Of a stretch of 9,441 nucleotides of DNA, positions 6,058 to 9,441 are shown one piece after another (position 1 is the stretch's first letter; every line of letters begins with the position of its first letter). The stretch is from Nitrososphaerales archaeon (GTDB taxonomy: Archaea > Thermoproteota > Nitrososphaeria > Nitrososphaerales > UBA183): NCBI GenBank assembly GCA_030045755.1, contig JASIEW010000014.1, positions 1 to 9,441 on the forward strand, given 5' to 3'. The position numbers and the translations under genes were made by a program. The notes under the pieces were generated by a model that did no database searches, had not been told where the DNA came from, and saw nothing but the letters and a program-made list of their open reading frames with translations.

Positions 6058-6702
6058 TTAGGTCCAAAGGCCGCTGCCCGCGAAGTGGCCCTCCAGGATT
6101 CTCTTCTCGCTCTTGCGCAGGGATTCGAAGAGCGTCGGGGCTGAGATTCCGAGGTCCTTCGCAAGTTCTCTGATATGGACGCCTTTTGGATAGTCGAAGT
6201 ATCCCTTCTCGAATGCGGCTTTAAGGAGCCACTCTCGCCTGGGAGTGAGGCCCCGCTTCGACTTGGTCTCGGAGATTCTTCCAACTCTGTAATCGATGTC
6301 CCTCCTCGTGAGTCTTCCGAGCAAGCCCTTCAGCGACTTTCTCGTCCCAAGCACCCTCCATTCGATTTCCGCCCCTTCAGCGTTTGAGGCATAGACCAGG
6401 AAACAGTCCGAATCGGCTATGCACCTCATTATGAGGCCGTTTGCCCTAATCAGTCCCACGAGCCTTCCTCGCGTAGACTCGGTGACAGCGACCTCAAGGA
6501 CTCCTGAGTCCGCCCTGACCTCCTTGAGCATCTCCCGCTTTGACTTCTGGTCAACGATGATTTCGACCAACTGAAGCACGCCGTTCCGTCCTGCCGATTT
6601 CTTCGCGTGCAGGATTCTGAGTTTGGCGTGGTAGCGTTGAGTGATGGTTTCGATCCAAGACTGGTGACCCCTTGCAATGATTGAAGCGTCCAGCAGCTTC
6701 AA
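6058..6702 (-). CDS. HTH_10 family (bacterio-opsin activator-like) transcriptional regulator
   Basis: With the start chosen here the product is 214 residues, the usual size of archaeal HTH_10 regulators. The C terminus (about 151-204) is a classic HTH_10 domain: LTPRREWLLKAAFEKGYFDY, then ELAKDLGISAPTLFESLRKS as helix-turn-helix. The N-terminal 1-145 is the sensor-like part of these proteins, with beginnings such as HQSWIETITQRYHAKLRIL. It binds DNA and activates or represses nearby genes; the signal is unknown. The frame stays open to 6912, but residues before 6702 are unlike the family and would run through the divergent promoter and into the ClC gene. The TTG at 6702 is supported by a TATA-like box 27 bp upstream (6726-6733). 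It is transcribed away from the ClC gene, and inverted repeats in the shared promoter region are plausible binding sites for it. Target genes and effector are inference. Confidence 0.85.
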   Translation of the reverse strand: MKLLDASIIARGHQSWIETITQRYHAKLRILHAKKSAGRNGVLQLVEIIVDQKSKREMLKEVRADSGVLEVAVTESTRGRLVGLIRANGLIMRCIADSDCFLVYASNAEGAEIEWRVLGTRKSLKGLLGRLTRRDIDYRVGRISETKSKRGLTPRREWLLKAAFEKGYFDYPKGVHIRELAKDLGISAPTLFESLRKSEKRILEGHFAGSGLWT

Positions 6703-6723
6703 AGGATAACGGGGCAAATTGTG

Positions 6724-6749
6724 TAGCTTAAAGCCATGACTGTAAGCTA
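6724..6749. promoter_or_regulatory. Inverted repeat overlapping the HTH_10 TATA box
   Basis: TAGCTTA (6724-6730) and TAAGCTA (6743-6749) form a perfect 7-bp inverted repeat with a 12-nt spacer. The first arm overlaps the TATA-like box of the HTH_10 gene, so a protein bound here should block TBP. This would suit negative autoregulation by the HTH_10 protein. Confidence 0.4.
6726..6733 (-). promoter_or_regulatory. TATA-like box of the HTH_10 regulator gene
   Basis: The minus strand reads CTTTAAGC, centred 27 bp before the TTG at 6702. It sets a leaderless start there and argues against the longer reading frame. Confidence 0.55.
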
Positions 6750-6759
6750 GCAGAATGCA

Positions 6760-6774
6760 CCTAACACTGTTAGG
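6760..6774. promoter_or_regulatory. Palindromic operator CCTAACA-C-TGTTAGG between divergent promoters
   Basis: A perfect 7-bp inverted repeat with a single central base lies between the HTH_10 TATA-like box (6726-6733) and the ClC TATA-like box (6782-6788), ending 7 bp upstream of the latter. A 14-bp paired match in this position is unlikely to be chance. A dimeric regulator bound here would be placed to act on the ClC gene, and perhaps on both directions. The neighbouring HTH_10 protein is the first candidate. Confidence 0.55.
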
Positions 6775-6781
6775 CGGAACG

Positions 6782-6788
6782 CTTAATC
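6782..6788 (+). promoter_or_regulatory. TATA-like box of the ClC gene
   Basis: CTTAATC is centred about 27 bp before the ATG at 6812, the same spacing as the other promoters here. It points to that ATG as the intended start, even though the next codon is TAG. Confidence 0.45.
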
Positions 6789-6811
6789 GACCTTTGACTC
6801 TCACGGCGGCA

Positions 6812-6895
6812 ATGTAGACGGCATCCAAAGAGACTGTCCTAGAGCGCGAAGAGTCGAGGATTGGGCTGCTGACTCTCCTTGCGGGCATCATAGGT
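6812..6895 (+). other. 5' extension of the ClC reading frame, with in-frame TAG after ATG
   Basis: The ClC frame reads ATG TAG ACG GCA TCC AAA GAG ACT and continues without break into the annotated gene. After the TAG it encodes TASKETVLEREESRIGLL, then LAGIIGVVAG, a charged N terminus and the first half of ClC helix B. No ATG, GTG or TTG lies between the TAG (6815-6817) and the GTG at 6896. So translation either starts at a non-standard codon, reads through the TAG, or the TAG is a mutation or sequence error. An in-frame TTG at 6794 also runs into this TAG. Confidence 0.6.
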
Positions 6896-8620
6896 GTGGT
6901 CGCAGGGTTCATCGCATACGGGCTCTACCACCTGATAGGCCTAATCACCAACCTCCTCTACTATGGCAAGCTGGACATCTCCTTCTCCTCTCCTGAGTTC
7001 AACCACCTCGGCATGCTGGCAGTCCTGCTCCCCGTGGCTGGAGGTCTGACCGCCGGCCTGATGATCAAGTTCGGTTCGCCCAAAATCGTCGGCCACGGGA
7101 TTCCGGAGACGATGGAAGCCGTCCTTCTCAACCGGAGCAAGGTCGAGCCGAAGGTCGGTGCTCTCAAGGCCATTTCAGCAGCCGTCACAATAGGCTCCGG
7201 GCAGCCGTTCGGGGCCGAGGGACCAATCATCCAGACGGGAGGAGCCTTCGGCTCGCTCGTTGGACAGCTGACAAGCGTGACCGGCTCCGAGAGGAAGATC
7301 CTGCTGGCGTCAGGGGCAGCCGCAGGGATGGCGGCAATCTTCGGGACCCCTGTCGCGGCCGTCCTGTTGGCGGTGGAGCTGCTGCTTTTCGAGTTCAGGG
7401 CGAAGTCCCTCGTCCCGGTAGCCATCGCCTCGGCGATCGGGGGGTGGCTGCACATCTACCTCATAACTCCTCAGCCGCTGTTTCAGACTCCAGCCTACGC
7501 CTTCGGGGGGCTAGATTCGCTCCCGTTCTATGTCGGTTTAGGCGTCGTCTGCGGTGTCCTGGGCTCCTGCCTCACTAGAGGTCTCTACAAGACTGAGGGG
7601 CTGCTGGGGAAAGCCAAGCTGGGGCAGCCATGGCTCCCAGCGATAGGGGGGCTCGCCGTCGGGGTGGTAGGCTTGGCGGTCCCCCAGGTGCTAGGCGTGG
7701 GGTACAACGTGATTACTGGAGTCCTAAACGGACAGTATGCAGTGAACCTCGTGGTCATTTTGATAGCCGCCAAGTCGACGGCTTGGCTCCTCGCGATGGG
7801 CTCTCAGACCTCCGGGGGGACCCTCGCACCCCTCTTCCTGATAGGGGGGTCGATGGGTTTCCTGTTCGGGTCTTGGGCGATCTCTGCCGACCCCGGCCTA
7901 GGCGTGGTCCCGGCGGTCTTCGCAGTGGCAGGGATGGCGGCCGTCTTTGGGACCGCGTCGCGGGCCCCGTTAACCTCGATAGTCTTCGCGCTTGAGGTGA
8001 CGAAGGACTACCAGGGGGTGCTTCCGATAGTGGTCACGGTTGTCATCGCGGAGCTCGTGGGCGAAGTAATGATGGACGAGTCGATCATGACTGAGAGGCT
8101 GGCAGGGAGGGGGCTCCGGGTGAGGAACTTCTATGAGTACAACCCGCTCCGCCAAGTCAGGGTGAAAACGCTCATGTCGTCACCTGCTGCGTCGGTCGAC
8201 GCGAATGAGAAGGTAGCCGCACTTCATGCCAAGATGTCCAGCCGTGACCATCCTTTCAGGCTGAGGAAGAGATTCGTAGTCGTGCAGGACGCAAAGCCGA
8301 TCGGTTTCATAGAGAGGGAAGATGTCAACGCTATGATGGATTCGTCCAATCCCACCGTGACAGTAGGCGAGGCCTGCAAGAGAGAATTCGAGCAAGTCTC
8401 TCAGGACGAGTTCGCATACGAAGGGCTGAGGACAATGGCTCTTCGCGGAGTTTCCTTCCTTGTCGTCGTCGACGCGGATGGGAATCTTGTCGGATATCTA
8501 TCTCACGGGGATTTGACGCGAGCCCTCAAGCGCAAGGTCGAGGACGAGACTGTCATTGAAAGACCGAGATACGGGCCCGCAGCCCATCGCCGCCTGCGGG
8601 GTGAGGAGCGGGAAGGGTAG
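6896..8620 (+). CDS. ClC-family chloride channel/antiporter with C-terminal CBS pair
   Basis: The coordinates give the shortest model with a standard start (GTG, 574 residues); the true N terminus lies upstream (see 6812-6895), because this start cuts helix B in half. ClC signatures, numbered from this GTG, are GHGIPE (66-71), GAEGPIIQTGG (106-116) with gating glutamate E108, GGTLAP (307-312), and TSRAPLTSIVF-like TASRAPLTSIVFALE followed by Y372, which matches the inner-gate tyrosine. The protein would move chloride or a similar anion across the cytoplasmic membrane as a dimer. At the position of the internal proton glutamate of E. coli ClC (E203) the residue is Leu (L162, in AVELLLFEF), which suggests weak or altered proton coupling. 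From about 421 to 560 lie two CBS domains, which commonly bind adenine nucleotides and adjust gating. The FAD oxidoreductase follows 8 nt later in the same unit. Confidence 0.92.
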   Translation: MVAGFIAYGLYHLIGLITNLLYYGKLDISFSSPEFNHLGMLAVLLPVAGGLTAGLMIKFGSPKIVGHGIPETMEAVLLNRSKVEPKVGALKAISAAVTIGSGQPFGAEGPIIQTGGAFGSLVGQLTSVTGSERKILLASGAAAGMAAIFGTPVAAVLLAVELLLFEFRAKSLVPVAIASAIGGWLHIYLITPQPLFQTPAYAFGGLDSLPFYVGLGVVCGVLGSCLTRGLYKTEGLLGKAKLGQPWLPAIGGLAVGVVGLAVPQVLGVGYNVITGVLNGQYAVNLVVILIAAKSTAWLLAMGSQTSGGTLAPLFLIGGSMGFLFGSWAISADPGLGVVPAVFAVAGMAAVFGTASRAPLTSIVFALEVTKDYQGVLPIVVTVVIAELVGEVMMDESIMTERLAGRGLRVRNFYEYNPLRQVRVKTLMSSPAASVDANEKVAALHAKMSSRDHPFRLRKRFVVVQDAKPIGFIEREDVNAMMDSSNPTVTVGEACKREFEQVSQDEFAYEGLRTMALRGVSFLVVVDADGNLVGYLSHGDLTRALKRKVEDETVIERPRYGPAAHRRLRGEEREG

Positions 8621-8628
8621 GGCAAGAG

Positions 8629-9441
8629 TTGCTCCTTCAGAACTGGTGGTTCACCACCCTAATCGGAACGAAGCGGCCCATCCAGCCTCCCCTCAGGGAG
8701 GACCTGAAGTGTGACGTGCTGGTTGTCGGAGGAGGAGCGGCTGGGTTAGCGGCGGCATCCCGTCTTGCCGGGTCAGGAAAGAAAGTCGTTCTCCTTGAGA
8801 AGAATATATGCGGTGGAAGCTCGACCGGGAAGAGCGCGGGGTTCCTCACTCCTGACAGCGAGCTGGAGTTGTCTCAGCTCGTAAGACGCTTGGGTACCCA
8901 GGGGGCCAAGGACCTATGGGACGTCCCTGTCAAGGGAATATCGCAGATGGTTTCTTTGATAAAGTCCGGGGGCATAGAGTGCGACCTGCAGAAGCAGGAC
9001 AGCCTCTTCCTGGGGAAGGGAAAGGGGGGGCTGAAGGCAGTTAGGGAAGAGGCAGAATCGAGAATGAGTCTGGGCTACAGTTCAAGGGTCTACGAGGGGA
9101 GAGAGGTGGGCTCAGTGCTGGGCTCTGAGGGATACTCCGCCGCAATCAGATACGAAGATACCTACGGCGTTGACGGCCTCAGATACGCCCAGGGACTCAA
9201 GGGAGTTCTCTTGGACAGTGGTGTCCAGGTTTTCGAGTCGTCAGAGGTGCTCGGGTTTTCTGGACACACAGCAAAGACGCATATGGGGTCGGTCACTGCA
9301 GACCAGGTCGTCTTCTGCGCGGACAAGCTCAGCCCGGCTCTGAGCAGCTACTCATGGAACGTATATCATGAACAGACATTCCTCACAGTGACTGAACCAC
9401 TGAGCGGGGCCGAGCAGAGCGCGCTGTTCCCCCAGGAGCCA
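8629..9441 (+). CDS. FAD-dependent oxidoreductase, DAO family, partial (3' end beyond right edge)
   Basis: I read this frame from the sequence; it is open to the window edge (271 codons visible). Residues 28-57 form a Rossmann FAD-binding fold: DVLVVGGGAAGLAAA with GxGxxG at 34-39 and E57 ending the second strand to bind the ribose. The lead-in (NWWFTTLIGTKRPIQPPLRE) and the block CGGSSTGKSAGFLTP (61-75) are typical of the D-amino-acid oxidase superfamily branch that includes gamma-glutamylputrescine oxidase-like enzymes. It would oxidise an amine or amino acid, with the substrate unknown. The start is TTG at 8629: an in-frame TGA at 8602-8604 blocks anything longer, and the next candidates would lose the family-typical lead-in. 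It starts 8 nt after the ClC stop, so the two are almost certainly co-transcribed. No strong ribosome-binding site is seen, so translational coupling is likely. The C-terminal substrate domain is missing from the window. Confidence 0.85.
   Translation, partial: MLLQNWWFTTLIGTKRPIQPPLREDLKCDVLVVGGGAAGLAAASRLAGSGKKVVLLEKNICGGSSTGKSAGFLTPDSELELSQLVRRLGTQGAKDLWDVPVKGISQMVSLIKSGGIECDLQKQDSLFLGKGKGGLKAVREEAESRMSLGYSSRVYEGREVGSVLGSEGYSAAIRYEDTYGVDGLRYAQGLKGVLLDSGVQVFESSEVLGFSGHTAKTHMGSVTADQVVFCADKLSPALSSYSWNVYHEQTFLTVTEPLSGAEQSALFPQEP

Noticed and set aside
6812..6817. Genome-wide pyrrolysine decoding of TAG
   Set aside because: TAG ends the bactofilin-like, winged-helix, propeller and ClC genes at family-appropriate points, so it acts as a normal stop here.
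6703..6912. N-terminal extension of the HTH_10 frame
   Set aside because: It crosses both TATA-like boxes and both inverted repeats, overlaps ClC coding sequence and is unlike the family.

Overview
The window looks archaeal. The HTH_10 (bacterio-opsin-activator-type) regulator, the archaeal winged helix fused to a nucleotidyl cyclase, the YVTN surface propeller and the repeated placing of a TATA-like box about 27 bp before a start codon (leaderless transcripts) all point that way. GC is fairly high, TTG starts are common and four of the six visible stop codons are TAG. A Nitrososphaeria/Thaumarchaeota- or Bathyarchaeia-like lineage is my best guess. Thermoplasmatota is not excluded, and no RNA marker is present to settle it.

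Layout. From the left edge to 6702 every gene is on the minus strand. In transcription order these are: an HTH_10 regulator (6702-6058), a secreted seven-bladed YVTN propeller (5648-4164), a winged-helix protein of the YcaQ/AlkX DNA-glycosylase family (3933-2692), a bactofilin-like beta-helix protein built from 17-residue repeats (2507-1338), a winged-helix/class III nucleotidyl cyclase fusion (1303-482), and the N-terminal part of a two-TM ion channel cut by the left edge (about 322-1). On the plus strand, divergent from the HTH_10 gene, lie a ClC chloride channel/antiporter with two CBS domains (to 8620) and, 8 nt later, an FAD-dependent DAO-family oxidoreductase cut by the right edge.

Regulation. 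The 6703-6811 divergent region is the most informative non-coding stretch. It has a TATA-like box for each direction, a near-perfect CCTAACA-C-TGTTAGG palindrome between them, and a second inverted repeat over the HTH_10 TATA box. The HTH_10 protein probably regulates itself and the ClC-oxidoreductase pair. Candidate operators also lie just upstream of the TATA boxes of the propeller and bactofilin-like genes.

Points to check. The ClC reading frame clearly continues upstream of its first usable GTG, but the only well-placed ATG (6812) is followed at once by an in-frame TAG. The cyclase keeps every catalytic residue and sits upstream of an ion channel with an altered selectivity filter, which raises the possibility of a cyclic-nucleotide signalling pair. 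Two clusters of stem-loops (390-474 and 5760-5885) have no assigned function. I found no tRNA, rRNA, CRISPR array or insertion sequence, and no clear evidence of a wholly new system.
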